Shown: positions 27,388 through 35,200 of the stretch, piece by piece
How positions within the stretch are numbered: the stretch's first letter is position 1
Layout: each line of letters starts with the position of its first letter
DNA from: Cronobacter condimenti 1330
GTDB lineage: Bacteria; Pseudomonadota; Gammaproteobacteria; Enterobacterales; Enterobacteriaceae
DNA: 64,000 nt
Reading direction: 5' to 3'
Assembly (NCBI RefSeq): GCF_001277255.1
Contig: NZ_CP012264.1
Location: 4,154,001-4,218,000 of the forward strand
Position numbers and translations under genes: made by a program
Notes under the pieces: model-generated
The model's input: only the letters and a program-made list of their open reading frames with translations
What the model was told of the DNA's origin: nothing
Databases searched by the model: none

Positions 27388-28665
27388 ATGAAAAGTCCGA
27401 CTAACGCTCCAAAACGCTGGTTGTACATCATGCCAATCGTGTTTATCACGTACAGCCTGGCGTACCTCGACCGCGCAAACTTTAGCTTTGCCTCGGCGGC
27501 GGGCATCAATGACGATCTCGGCATCACCAAAGGCATCTCGTCGCTGCTCGGCGCCCTGTTCTTTCTGGGCTACTTCTTCTTCCAGATCCCTGGCGCCATC
27601 TATGCCGAGCGCCGTAGCGTGCGTAAGCTCATTTTCATCTGCCTGATCCTGTGGGGCGGCTGCGCGTCGCTGACCGGCATCGTCAGCAACATCCCCATGC
27701 TCGCGGCAATCCGCTTTATTCTTGGGGTCGTAGAGGCCGCCGTCATGCCCGCCATGCTGATTTACATCAGCAACTGGTTTACGAAGTCAGAACGCTCGCG
27801 CGCCAACACGTTCCTCATCCTTGGTAACCCGGTCACCGTGCTGTGGATGTCGGTCGTCTCCGGCTATCTGATCCAGGCCTTCGGCTGGCGTGAAATGTTT
27901 ATCATCGAAGGGGTTCCGGCAGTGATTTGGGCCTTCTGCTGGTGGATGCTGGTAAAAGACAAACCCACCCAGGTCAAATGGCTCGCGGATGACGAGAAAG
28001 CGGCGTTACAGGCGCAACTCGATAAAGAGCAGGAAGGCATTAAAGCGGTGCGCAACTACGGCGAAGCCTTTCGCTCACGCAATGTCATTCTGCTGTGCGC
28101 GCAATATTTTGCGTGGAGCATCGGGGTGTACGGTTTCGTGCTGTGGCTACCGTCCATCATTCGCAGCGGCAGCGAAAACATGGGTATGGTCGAAGTGGGC
28201 TGGCTCTCTGCCGTACCTTACCTGGCCGCGACTATCGCGATGATTATCGTCTCCTGGGCCTCCGATAAAATGCAGAACCGTAAACTCTTCGTCTGGCCGC
28301 TGCTGCTGATAGGCGGGCTGGCGTTTATCGGCTCCTGGGCGCTTGGCGCAAACCACTTCTGGGCCTCTTATGCGCTCCTGGTGATTGCGGGTGCCGCGAT
28401 GTATGCCCCGTACGGCCCGTTCTTCGCGATTATCCCGGAGATGCTGCCGAAGAATGTGGCAGGCGGCGCAATGGCGCTTATCAACAGCATGGGCGCGCTC
28501 GGTTCCTTCGTGGGCTCGTGGGTCGTGGGTTATCTCAACGGCGCGACCGGCAACCCGTCCGCCTCGTACATTTTTATGGGGGTGGCGCTTTTCGTCTCCG
28601 TGTGGCTCACTTTAATTGTCAAACCGACCGCCAGCCAGGCGCTGCCGGTGGGGCGCCACGCGTAA
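27388..28665 (+). CDS. kguT: 2-ketogluconate transporter KguT (MFS)
   Basis: 425-residue major facilitator with 12 predicted spans, of the anion:cation symporter (sugar-acid) family. The conserved N-terminal LAYLDRANFSFA and RFILGVVEAAVMPAMLIYISNWF are characteristic of hexuronate/ketogluconate permeases. Predicted to import 2-ketogluconate by proton symport. It lies between kguK and the reductase. Confidence 0.88.
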   Translation: MKSPTNAPKRWLYIMPIVFITYSLAYLDRANFSFASAAGINDDLGITKGISSLLGALFFLGYFFFQIPGAIYAERRSVRKLIFICLILWGGCASLTGIVSNIPMLAAIRFILGVVEAAVMPAMLIYISNWFTKSERSRANTFLILGNPVTVLWMSVVSGYLIQAFGWREMFIIEGVPAVIWAFCWWMLVKDKPTQVKWLADDEKAALQAQLDKEQEGIKAVRNYGEAFRSRNVILLCAQYFAWSIGVYGFVLWLPSIIRSGSENMGMVEVGWLSAVPYLAATIAMIIVSWASDKMQNRKLFVWPLLLIGGLAFIGSWALGANHFWASYALLVIAGAAMYAPYGPFFAIIPEMLPKNVAGGAMALINSMGALGSFVGSWVVGYLNGATGNPSASYIFMGVALFVSVWLTLIVKPTASQALPVGRHA

Positions 28666-28734
28666 CACGCAGCGGGCGGCGTAATGCCGTCCGCTTGTCT
28701 ATTCTTTCTTTTTTGTACAACGCTGGAGACCTGC

Positions 28735-29712
28735 ATGAAGCCGTCCGTCATTCTCTATAAATCCCTGCCCGATGATTTGCTTGCCCGCCTGGAGAGCCAT
28801 TTCAGCGTGACTCGCGTGTCAGACCTGAGCCCGCAGACCGTGGCGGCACATGCGCAGGCGTTTAGCCAGGCGCAGGGACTGCTGGGTTCCAGCGAAAAAG
28901 TGGACGCCGCGCTGCTTGAGAAAATGCCAGCGCTGCGCGCCACCTCGACGGTTTCCGTGGGGTATGACAATTTCGACGTCGACGCGCTAAACGCTAAACA
29001 GATAGCGCTGATGCACACCCCCACCGTGCTCACCGAAACCGTCGCCGATACGCTCATGACATTGGTGCTCACTACCGCGCGTCGCGCGCTGGAAGTGGCC
29101 GATCGCGTGAAAGCGGGCGAATGGACGGGCAGCATTGGCCCGGACTGGTTCGGCATTGACGTGCACCATAAAACACTTGGCATCATCGGCATGGGCCGTA
29201 TTGGCCTGGCGCTGGCGCAGCGTGCGCATTTCGGCTTTAACATGCCGATTCTCTACAATGCGCGCCGTCACCACAGCGAAGCCGAAGAACGTTTTAACGC
29301 GCGCTACTGCGATATCGATACGCTGCTGGCAGAGTCAGATTTTGTCTGCGTGATCCTGCCGCTCACCGATGAGACGCATCATATGATTGGCGCAGAACAG
29401 TTCCGCAAAATGAAAAAATCCGCCATTTTCATCAACGCGGGCCGCGGGCCGGTGGTGGACGAAAACGCATTAATCAGCGCGCTGCAGAGTGGTGAGATCC
29501 ACGCCGCGGGTCTGGATGTGTTTGAACAGGAGCCGCTGCCTAAGGATTCGCCGCTGCTCTCGCTGAAAAACGTGGTCGCGCTGCCGCATATCGGCTCCGC
29601 CACGCATGAGACGCGCTACAACATGGCCGCCTGCGCCGTCGATAACCTTATCAACGCGCTTAACGGCGACGTATCGCAGAACTGTGTGAATCCGCAGGTG
29701 GTGAAGAAATAA
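28735..29712 (+). CDS. ghrB: 2-ketogluconate / glyoxylate-hydroxypyruvate reductase GhrB (KguD position)
   Basis: 325-residue D-2-hydroxyacid dehydrogenase, the size of E. coli GhrB when started at MKPSVILYKSLPDDLL. NADP-binding GMGRIGLALAQ, then the catalytic Arg in INAGRGPVVDE, Glu in DVFEQEPL and His in LPHIGSATHE. In E. coli GhrB reduces 2-ketogluconate, glyoxylate and hydroxypyruvate. Here it ends a kgu operon, where the Pseudomonas counterpart KguD reduces 2-keto-6-phosphogluconate to 6-phosphogluconate. The sequence does not tell which substrate is preferred. Confidence 0.92.
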   Translation: MKPSVILYKSLPDDLLARLESHFSVTRVSDLSPQTVAAHAQAFSQAQGLLGSSEKVDAALLEKMPALRATSTVSVGYDNFDVDALNAKQIALMHTPTVLTETVADTLMTLVLTTARRALEVADRVKAGEWTGSIGPDWFGIDVHHKTLGIIGMGRIGLALAQRAHFGFNMPILYNARRHHSEAEERFNARYCDIDTLLAESDFVCVILPLTDETHHMIGAEQFRKMKKSAIFINAGRGPVVDENALISALQSGEIHAAGLDVFEQEPLPKDSPLLSLKNVVALPHIGSATHETRYNMAACAVDNLINALNGDVSQNCVNPQVVKK

Positions 29713-29740
29713 AAAAACGGCTCGTAAGAGCCGTTTTTTT
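29711..29740. terminator. Bidirectional terminator between ghrB and yiaF
   Basis: Perfect stem AAAAAAACGGCTC / GAGCCGTTTTTTT with loop GTAA. It overlaps the ghrB stop codon and lies just before the yiaF 3' end, serving both convergent genes. Confidence 0.9.
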
Positions 29741-30451
29741 TCACTGCATCGCGTTGGTCGCGGCGGTGTAGGCTTCGATGAAGGCCTGATGCTGGCCGGC
29801 AAGCGGTCCAATCAGCGTGTTATACTGGCTGGCCTGCTGCGAGGTCGGGAACTGAATGCCGTTTGCGGTAAAACCGACCTGCGTGCCTTGCTGAGCGATG
29901 AAATCGCCAACCTGCACCAGCTGCTGTGTGAAGGTCTGCGCCGCCGGGATGAGCGGTTGCAGGGCGTTAGCCGGGCCGGTTACAACCTTTTCATAAGCCT
30001 TATCAAACACCGGTTTCAGGTCATCGGCCTGTTTCAGCGAAGAGCGAGAGCTGTCGGCCTGCATTTTCGCGTTCTGCAATTGCTGGCTCATCACGCCGAG
30101 CGAGCCGTTTGCCTGACGCAGCGCTTCGCGCTGGTTCATGTAATCCTGCGGCACGCGAATGCTGTTTACGCTATCCACTACCGGGCGGATGGCTGCGTCC
30201 ATCGCCTGGTTCACCTGCGAAGAGTAGCTATAAAGGATGGCATAGTCGGACACAAACGGACCGAACTGTTTTTTCTGATCGGCAGTCAGCGTCGGCAGAC
30301 GTTCGCCGCTACGCATTACCGTGTTTTGCAGGAAATCGACGAACGCTTTACGCTGGTCGCCCTCTTTATCAAAACACCCGCTCAGGCTGAATACCATTAA
30401 CAACGCCGCCAGCGGCGCGAACCAGCGAGAGCAGGACTTACCTGTCGCCAT
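29741..30451 (-). CDS. yiaF: DUF3053 lipoprotein YiaF
   Basis: 236-residue predicted lipoprotein (lipobox LSGC after the hydrophobic signal LAALLMVFS), the same length as E. coli YiaF when started at MATGKSCSRWFAP. The mature part is largely helical with many Gln residues (QQLQNAKMQADSSRSSLKQADDLKPVFDKAYEK). Function unknown. It follows ghrB convergently as in E. coli. Confidence 0.92.
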   Translation of the reverse strand: MATGKSCSRWFAPLAALLMVFSLSGCFDKEGDQRKAFVDFLQNTVMRSGERLPTLTADQKKQFGPFVSDYAILYSYSSQVNQAMDAAIRPVVDSVNSIRVPQDYMNQREALRQANGSLGVMSQQLQNAKMQADSSRSSLKQADDLKPVFDKAYEKVVTGPANALQPLIPAAQTFTQQLVQVGDFIAQQGTQVGFTANGIQFPTSQQASQYNTLIGPLAGQHQAFIEAYTAATNAMQ

Positions 30452-30890
30452 TTTTTTGCTCCTTTCACTCATCAAGGCGCACACCACTGCCAGTGTGCTT
30501 CAACGCCCACAAGGATAGTTCAGACGCGCCGCGCAGGATACCCTTTATTGCGCCACATAAGCGATTATGCAGAAGGCCGCGCGCCTGACGTAAAAAAGGG
30601 CCGCCGGGATGCATTTTACGGCGCCTCGCCTGCGTACCAGAACGTGATTCGATCCTTTTCAGAAAAGGCATGAACACCCGCTTTCACAAACCCTATCGCG
30701 ACGGTTGCGCGCCATGCGCCACGACGGTGCAGCGCGCCCTGGCGGGGCGCCTTTTTCGCGCATCGCGCATTCCGGTAAAAACCTCACCATCAAAAATCAA
30801 CGTAAAAACAAAACATTAAAGAAAAACACTGTTCTGGCATGGGCCTTGCTATATCTCTGATGCAGGGGTGACCACCGACAATCGGTGTCG
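30452..30890. other. Intergenic region between yiaF and the guanidine riboswitch
   Basis: About 440 bases without a recognised gene. It should contain the yiaF promoter (left) and the guanidine operon promoter (right, AT-rich 30770-30850). Inside it is a GC hairpin with a T run on the + strand at 30734-30756 that no annotated gene uses. Confidence 0.6.
30734..30756 (+). terminator. Orphan terminator-like hairpin
   Basis: GCGCCC, 5-base loop, GGGCGC, then CTTTTT. No gene on the + strand ends nearby. It could close a small RNA or shield the guanidine operon from upstream transcription. Confidence 0.45.
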
Positions 30891-30904
30891 CCAGACAATT
30901 TGCA

Positions 30905-30997
30905 ATGGATCACTAGGGTTCCGGTCGCAAGACGCTGGTCCGAGAGTGATCGACCGCCCTCTGGCGGTTACACGGCGGGATAAAAGCCCGGGAGGAT
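30905..30997 (+). promoter_or_regulatory. Guanidine-I riboswitch (ykkC class)
   Basis: Contains the diagnostic conserved blocks of the ykkC guanidine-I aptamer in order: CTAGGGTTCCG (30913-30923), TGGTCCGAGAG (30936-30946) and ACGGCGGGATAAAAGCCCGGGAGG (30972-30995). A paired stem GATCACT / AGTGATC encloses the first half. GGAGGA at the aptamer end can pair with TCCTCC at 31016-31021, a possible part of the expression platform. It precedes the importer and carboxylase genes, so guanidine should switch the operon on. Confidence 0.92.
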
Positions 30998-31055
30998 AAG
31001 CGACACCACGCGCCGTCCTCCTGCCATTTATCAACGCAACGTCAGAGGAACCACC

Positions 31056-32111
31056 ATGCTTAACGCCTGCCAGAAAGCCCTTTTGCTCGCCGCGCTCGCG
31101 CTTTTTAGCGTGTCCGCCTGCGCGGCGAAACCCGCCTTTAAGCTCTGCTGGTCTGTCTACGCAGGCTGGATGCCCTGGGACTACGCCCAACAAAACGGCA
31201 TCGTCAAAAAATGGGCCGACAAGTACAACATTGATATCCAGTTTGTGCAGGTAAACGACTATATCGAGTCGGTGAATCAATATACCGCAGGCGGCTTTGA
31301 CGGCTGCACCATGACCAATATGGACGCGCTCACCATTCCGGCGGCGGGCGGCGTGGAAAGCACCGCGCTTATCGTCGGTGATTACTCCAACGGCAACGAC
31401 GGCATCCTCTCTAAATCCGCAGCCAGCATCGCGGCGCTGAAAGGCCAGTCGGTGAATCTGGTGGAGCTTTCTGTGTCCCATTATCTGCTGGCGCGCGCGC
31501 TCGAAACCGCCGGGCTTAGCGAAAGAGACATTAAGGTCGTCAATACCGCCGACGCCGATCTGGTCGCCGCTTACAGCACGCCAGATGTGAAAACCATCGT
31601 TACCTGGAACCCGCTGCTGGCGGAGGCGCAAAAGCAGCCCGGCTCGAAAACCCTTTTCACCTCGGCGCAAATTCCCGGCGAAATTCTTGATCTGCTGGTG
31701 GTTAACAGCGCGACGCTGAAAGCGCACCCGGAACTTGGCAAAGCGCTGGTCGGCGCCTGGTTTGAAACGCTGAACACCATGCAGGGGGATAGCGCCAGCG
31801 CCAAAACCGCCCGCACACACATGGGCGAAGCGGCTGGCACCACACTCGCCGGTTTCGACGCCCAGCTTGCGGCGACGCACCTTTTTGTCACGCCGCAGCA
31901 GGCGCTGGCGTTCACCACCAGCCCGCAGCTTAAAGCCACTATGCAGAAAGTCGCGGAGTTCTCCTTCGCGCACGGTCTGCTGGGCGACGCGGCCCCCGCC
32001 GCGGATGTGGTCGGCGTCACTACGCCTGCTGGCAACTGGGGTGATGAAACCAATCTCAAGCTGCATTTCAGCGACGAGTTTGTCCGTCTCGCCGCCGACA
32101 ATAAGCTCTGA
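31056..32111 (+). CDS. ABC transporter substrate-binding protein, guanidine operon
   Basis: 351-residue exported binding protein of the urea-carboxylase-associated type (NMT1/TauA-like fold). The N-terminal signal ends either at an AXA site (SACAA before KPAFKLCWS) or at a lipobox-like VSAC, so it may be a lipoprotein. The mature start FKLCWSVYAGWMPWDYAQQNGIVKKWADKYNIDIQ is typical of this subfamily. First gene after the guanidine riboswitch, hence presumably a guanidine or guanidine-derivative receptor. Ribosome site CAGAGGAA is 6-7 bases before the ATG. Confidence 0.88.
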   Translation: MLNACQKALLLAALALFSVSACAAKPAFKLCWSVYAGWMPWDYAQQNGIVKKWADKYNIDIQFVQVNDYIESVNQYTAGGFDGCTMTNMDALTIPAAGGVESTALIVGDYSNGNDGILSKSAASIAALKGQSVNLVELSVSHYLLARALETAGLSERDIKVVNTADADLVAAYSTPDVKTIVTWNPLLAEAQKQPGSKTLFTSAQIPGEILDLLVVNSATLKAHPELGKALVGAWFETLNTMQGDSASAKTARTHMGEAAGTTLAGFDAQLAATHLFVTPQQALAFTTSPQLKATMQKVAEFSFAHGLLGDAAPAADVVGVTTPAGNWGDETNLKLHFSDEFVRLAADNKL

Positions 32112-32125
32112 TCACGGAGGCGCCC

Positions 32126-32938
32126 ATGCGCAAAATGATTAACTTCCAGCCGCAGCCAATGAGCCGCGTCATGCTGGGCGCGCTACCGCTACTGGCGCTG
32201 ATCCTCTTTTATCTCATCGCCTCCGATGCGCGTCTTGCTGCTAACAGCGCCGACAAACTGCTGCCGGGCTTTGACGCGATGTTCGCCGCTATTGACCGCA
32301 TGGCGTTTACGCCAAGCCCGCGCACCGGCGAATACCTGCTCTGGGCCGACACCGCCGCAAGCCTGGCGCGTCTGCTTACCGGCACCCTGATAAGCGGCAC
32401 GCTGGCGCTGCTGCTCGGCCTGTTTTGCGGCGCACTGCCCTCGGTGAGGGCAGTCGTCTCGCCGCTGCTCACGATTGTGGCGCTGATCCCGCCGCTCGCC
32501 ATTCTGCCGATTCTGTTTATCTGCTTCGGGCTTGGCGAACTCTCTAAAGTAGTGCTGATTGTCATTGGCATCACACCGTTTATCGCCCGTGACCTGCAAC
32601 TCCAGGCGATGACGATACCGCAGGAGCAACTGGTGAAAGCCCAGACGCTTGGCGGACACAGCGCGCAGATCCTCTGGCGCGTCATCCTGCCGCAGTTGCT
32701 GCCGCGCCTGCTTGACGCGCTACGTCTGTCGCTCGGGGCCGCCTGGCTGTTTCTTATCGCGGCGGAAGCCATCGCCGCCACCGAAGGGCTGGGCTACCGC
32801 ATCTTCCTGATGCGTCGCTATATGGCGATGGACGTCATCCTGCCTTATGTCGCCTGGATAACGCTGCTCGCCTTTTTGCTGGACCTCGCCCTTCGCATGC
32901 TCAATCGCCGTTGTTTTCCCTGGTATCACGCCCGGTAA
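32126..32938 (+). CDS. ABC transporter permease, guanidine operon
   Basis: 270-residue inner-membrane permease. A first span lies at about residues 17-35, and a binding-protein-dependent transport domain fills the rest. The ATPase contact loop is AQTLGGHSAQILWRVILPQLLPR. It resembles the SsuC/TauC group. Only one permease gene is present, so it should act as a homodimer. 14 bases from the binding protein gene, with GGAGG ahead of the start. Confidence 0.88.
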   Translation: MRKMINFQPQPMSRVMLGALPLLALILFYLIASDARLAANSADKLLPGFDAMFAAIDRMAFTPSPRTGEYLLWADTAASLARLLTGTLISGTLALLLGLFCGALPSVRAVVSPLLTIVALIPPLAILPILFICFGLGELSKVVLIVIGITPFIARDLQLQAMTIPQEQLVKAQTLGGHSAQILWRVILPQLLPRLLDALRLSLGAAWLFLIAAEAIAATEGLGYRIFLMRRYMAMDVILPYVAWITLLAFLLDLALRMLNRRCFPWYHAR

Positions 32939-32947
32939 GGAGCCGCT

Positions 32948-33763
32948 ATGCCATTGCTCGAACTGAAAAATCTTGAAAAACACTATGGCAATCAGGTGGT
33001 GCTGGAACGGCTGAACGTCACGGTGGAAGAAGGCGAATTTGTCTCGGTCGTCGGCGCGTCCGGCTGCGGCAAAACCACCTTCCTGAAAATGCTGCTCGGC
33101 ACCGAAGCCCCCAGCAAAGGACAACTGTTGCTGGATGGCCAGCCGCTGGCGCAGGAGCCAGACGCTCAGCGCGGCGTGGTGTTTCAGCGCTACTCGGTGT
33201 TTCCGCACCTGACGGTAATTGGCAACGTCATGCTGGCCGATGAATTTCATGAAGCGCGACTGCTCGGGCGCGTCTGGGGCCGCAAGCGCACCGCTATCCG
33301 TGAGCGCGCCCGCGCGATGCTGGAGCAGGTGGGGCTGCTCGCGGCGCAGGATAAATACCCCCATCAGCTTTCAGGTGGGATGCAGCAGCGCCTGGCGCTG
33401 GCCCAGGCGCTGATGAAACAGCCGCGCATTTTGCTGCTCGACGAGCCGTTCGGCGCGCTCGACCCGGGTATTCGCAGCGAAATGCATCTGCTTATCAGCG
33501 AGCTGTGGGAGCGCCATCGCCTGACCATTTTCATGATTACGCACGATCTTAAAGAAGGGTTTTCGCTTGGCTCGCGCCTGTGGGTGTTTGACAAGGTGCG
33601 CCACGATCCACAGGCACCGGACGCGTTTGGCGCGTGCATCACCTACGACATTCCGCTGGACAGAGCGCCCGCAGGCAAAGTCAGGCCACGTCATTCGGTC
33701 GTGCGCCCCTTTCCCGGATCTGATCCTACACAACGCCCGCTGGCTTTGATCAGCGAAGGTTAA
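32948..33763 (+). CDS. ABC transporter ATP-binding protein, guanidine operon
   Basis: 271-residue ATPase with Walker A GASGCGKTT (residues about 37-45), Q loop VVFQRYSVFPHL, signature LSGGMQQR, Walker B LLLDEPFGALD and switch His in ITHD. The C-terminal 50 residues after the ATPase core are specific to the urea-carboxylase-associated subfamily. Completes the importer with the two upstream genes. Confidence 0.9.
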   Translation: MPLLELKNLEKHYGNQVVLERLNVTVEEGEFVSVVGASGCGKTTFLKMLLGTEAPSKGQLLLDGQPLAQEPDAQRGVVFQRYSVFPHLTVIGNVMLADEFHEARLLGRVWGRKRTAIRERARAMLEQVGLLAAQDKYPHQLSGGMQQRLALAQALMKQPRILLLDEPFGALDPGIRSEMHLLISELWERHRLTIFMITHDLKEGFSLGSRLWVFDKVRHDPQAPDAFGACITYDIPLDRAPAGKVRPRHSVVRPFPGSDPTQRPLALISEG

Positions 33764-33777
33764 CCCAAGGAGACGCT

Positions 33778-34488
33778 ATGGAAACTGTATATGAAACCCG
33801 GCTGCCCGCCGGTAGCCACTGGTCGCTGGTAATGCGCCGCGGCACCGCTCTGACGCTGACCGACATCGCGGGCGGCGTTAACGCGGCGGCGCTGTTCTAT
33901 AACCCGGAAAACCCTCTTGAGCGCTATAACGCGCCAGATACGCTGAAATGCCAGCATACGTTTCGCCTGACGGAAGGCCACTGCCTCTATTCCGACATGG
34001 GGCGGATTTTCTGCGGTATTGAGCAAGACACCTTCGGCTGGCATGAGACGGTCTGCGGCAGCGGCAACGCCGCGCTTACCGAGCAGCAATTCGGCGTGCG
34101 CCGCTACCAGCATGCTCACAACGAACGCCACCAGAACGGGGTCGACAGCTTTTTAACCGAGCTTGCTAAATATGGGCTCGGCAAGCGTGACATGGCTGCC
34201 AACGTTAACTTTTTCGCCCGGGTGGAAACCGGCGATGACGGCGCGCTTGCACTCACCGCGCAAGGATTGCCGGGAGCCAGCGTCCGGCTGCGTTTCGCGA
34301 TGGATACGCTTGTCGTGCTGCACACCTGCCCTCACCCACTCAGCGAGTCCACCACCTACCCCACCGCGCCGCTCGGCCTGACGGTCGACGGCACACGCCA
34401 GCCGTTGCCGGCAAGCTGCCTTGCGCGCGCGGAGAACCAGCGCGGCCTGCGCAATAACCACCTCTACTATCTCAGCGAAGGAGTGTGA
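33778..34488 (+). CDS. Urea carboxylase-associated protein 2, carboxyguanidine deiminase subunit
   Basis: 236-residue DUF1989 protein. In guanidine-degrading bacteria two DUF1989 proteins form carboxyguanidine deiminase (CgdAB), converting carboxyguanidine to allophanate and ammonia. Typical features: a double-psi-like N-terminal part (TLTDIAGGVNAAALFYNPENPLERYNAPDT), then DMGRIFCGIEQDTFGWHETVCG with Cys/His likely to bind metal, and NVNFFARV. Its stop lies two bases before the ATG of the partner. I do not assign the A or B subunit name. Confidence 0.87.
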   Translation: METVYETRLPAGSHWSLVMRRGTALTLTDIAGGVNAAALFYNPENPLERYNAPDTLKCQHTFRLTEGHCLYSDMGRIFCGIEQDTFGWHETVCGSGNAALTEQQFGVRRYQHAHNERHQNGVDSFLTELAKYGLGKRDMAANVNFFARVETGDDGALALTAQGLPGASVRLRFAMDTLVVLHTCPHPLSESTTYPTAPLGLTVDGTRQPLPASCLARAENQRGLRNNHLYYLSEGV

Positions 34489-34490
34489 CG

Positions 34491-35126
34491 ATGCTGACTG
34501 AAAGCACCCGTAACCCACAGGCGGCGGTCCATCGCGCCACCATTGATGCCGGCGATTACTGGATCTGGCGGCTGCGCGAGGGCGAAACGCTGCGCATTAC
34601 CGATCTTGAAGGCAACCAGGCCGCCGACACGCTGTTCTTTAACGCCGACAACACCGCAGAACGCTACAGCGTGACCGATACGCTCCGTGGCCAGCGTAAC
34701 GTATTTCTGACGACCGGCAGCGTGCTGCGCTCCAGTGACGACCGCCCTATGCTTGAGATTGTCGCCGATACCTGCGGACGCCACGACACGCTCGGCGGCG
34801 CGTGCTCATGCGAAAGCAACACCGTGCGCTATGACCTTGAAAAACGCCACATGCACGCCTGTCGCGACTCCTGGATGCTGGCCGTCGCGCAGCACCCCGA
34901 ATATGGCCTGACGCGTCGCGATATCACCCATAACGTCAACTTTTTCATGAACGTGCCGGTAACGCGCGACGGCGGGCTGACGTTTGCCGACGGCATTTCG
35001 GCGCCGGGCAAATATGTGGAGCTGGTCGCCAGAATGAACATTCTGGTGCTGATCTCCAACTGCCCGCAGCTCAATAACCCCTGTAATGGCTATAACCCAA
35101 CGCCGATTGACGTCGCCGTCTGGTAA
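34491..35126 (+). CDS. Urea carboxylase-associated protein 1, carboxyguanidine deiminase subunit
   Basis: 211-residue DUF1989 protein, paralogous to the previous gene (shared LEGNQAADTLFFNADNTAERYSVTDT and HNVNFFMNVPV). Candidate metal residues lie in DTCGRHDTLGGACSCES and ISNCPQLNNPCNGYNPTPI. I chose the ATG at 34491 because AAGGAG lies seven bases upstream; the GTG at 34485 would put that site too close. Expected to act with the preceding protein. Confidence 0.87.
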   Translation: MLTESTRNPQAAVHRATIDAGDYWIWRLREGETLRITDLEGNQAADTLFFNADNTAERYSVTDTLRGQRNVFLTTGSVLRSSDDRPMLEIVADTCGRHDTLGGACSCESNTVRYDLEKRHMHACRDSWMLAVAQHPEYGLTRRDITHNVNFFMNVPVTRDGGLTFADGISAPGKYVELVARMNILVLISNCPQLNNPCNGYNPTPIDVAVW

Positions 35127-35200
35127 TTCTGGCGCTGCGGGACGACCCGCGCCACAGCGCGAAAACCACGCAGGACGACCTGCCCGCCGGAGATCCGGTT

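Noticed and set aside
30849..32066. 405-codon minus-strand frame across the riboswitch and binding-protein gene
   Set aside because: It is antisense to an unmistakable aptamer and to a signal-peptide-bearing gene; its translation has no recognisable features.
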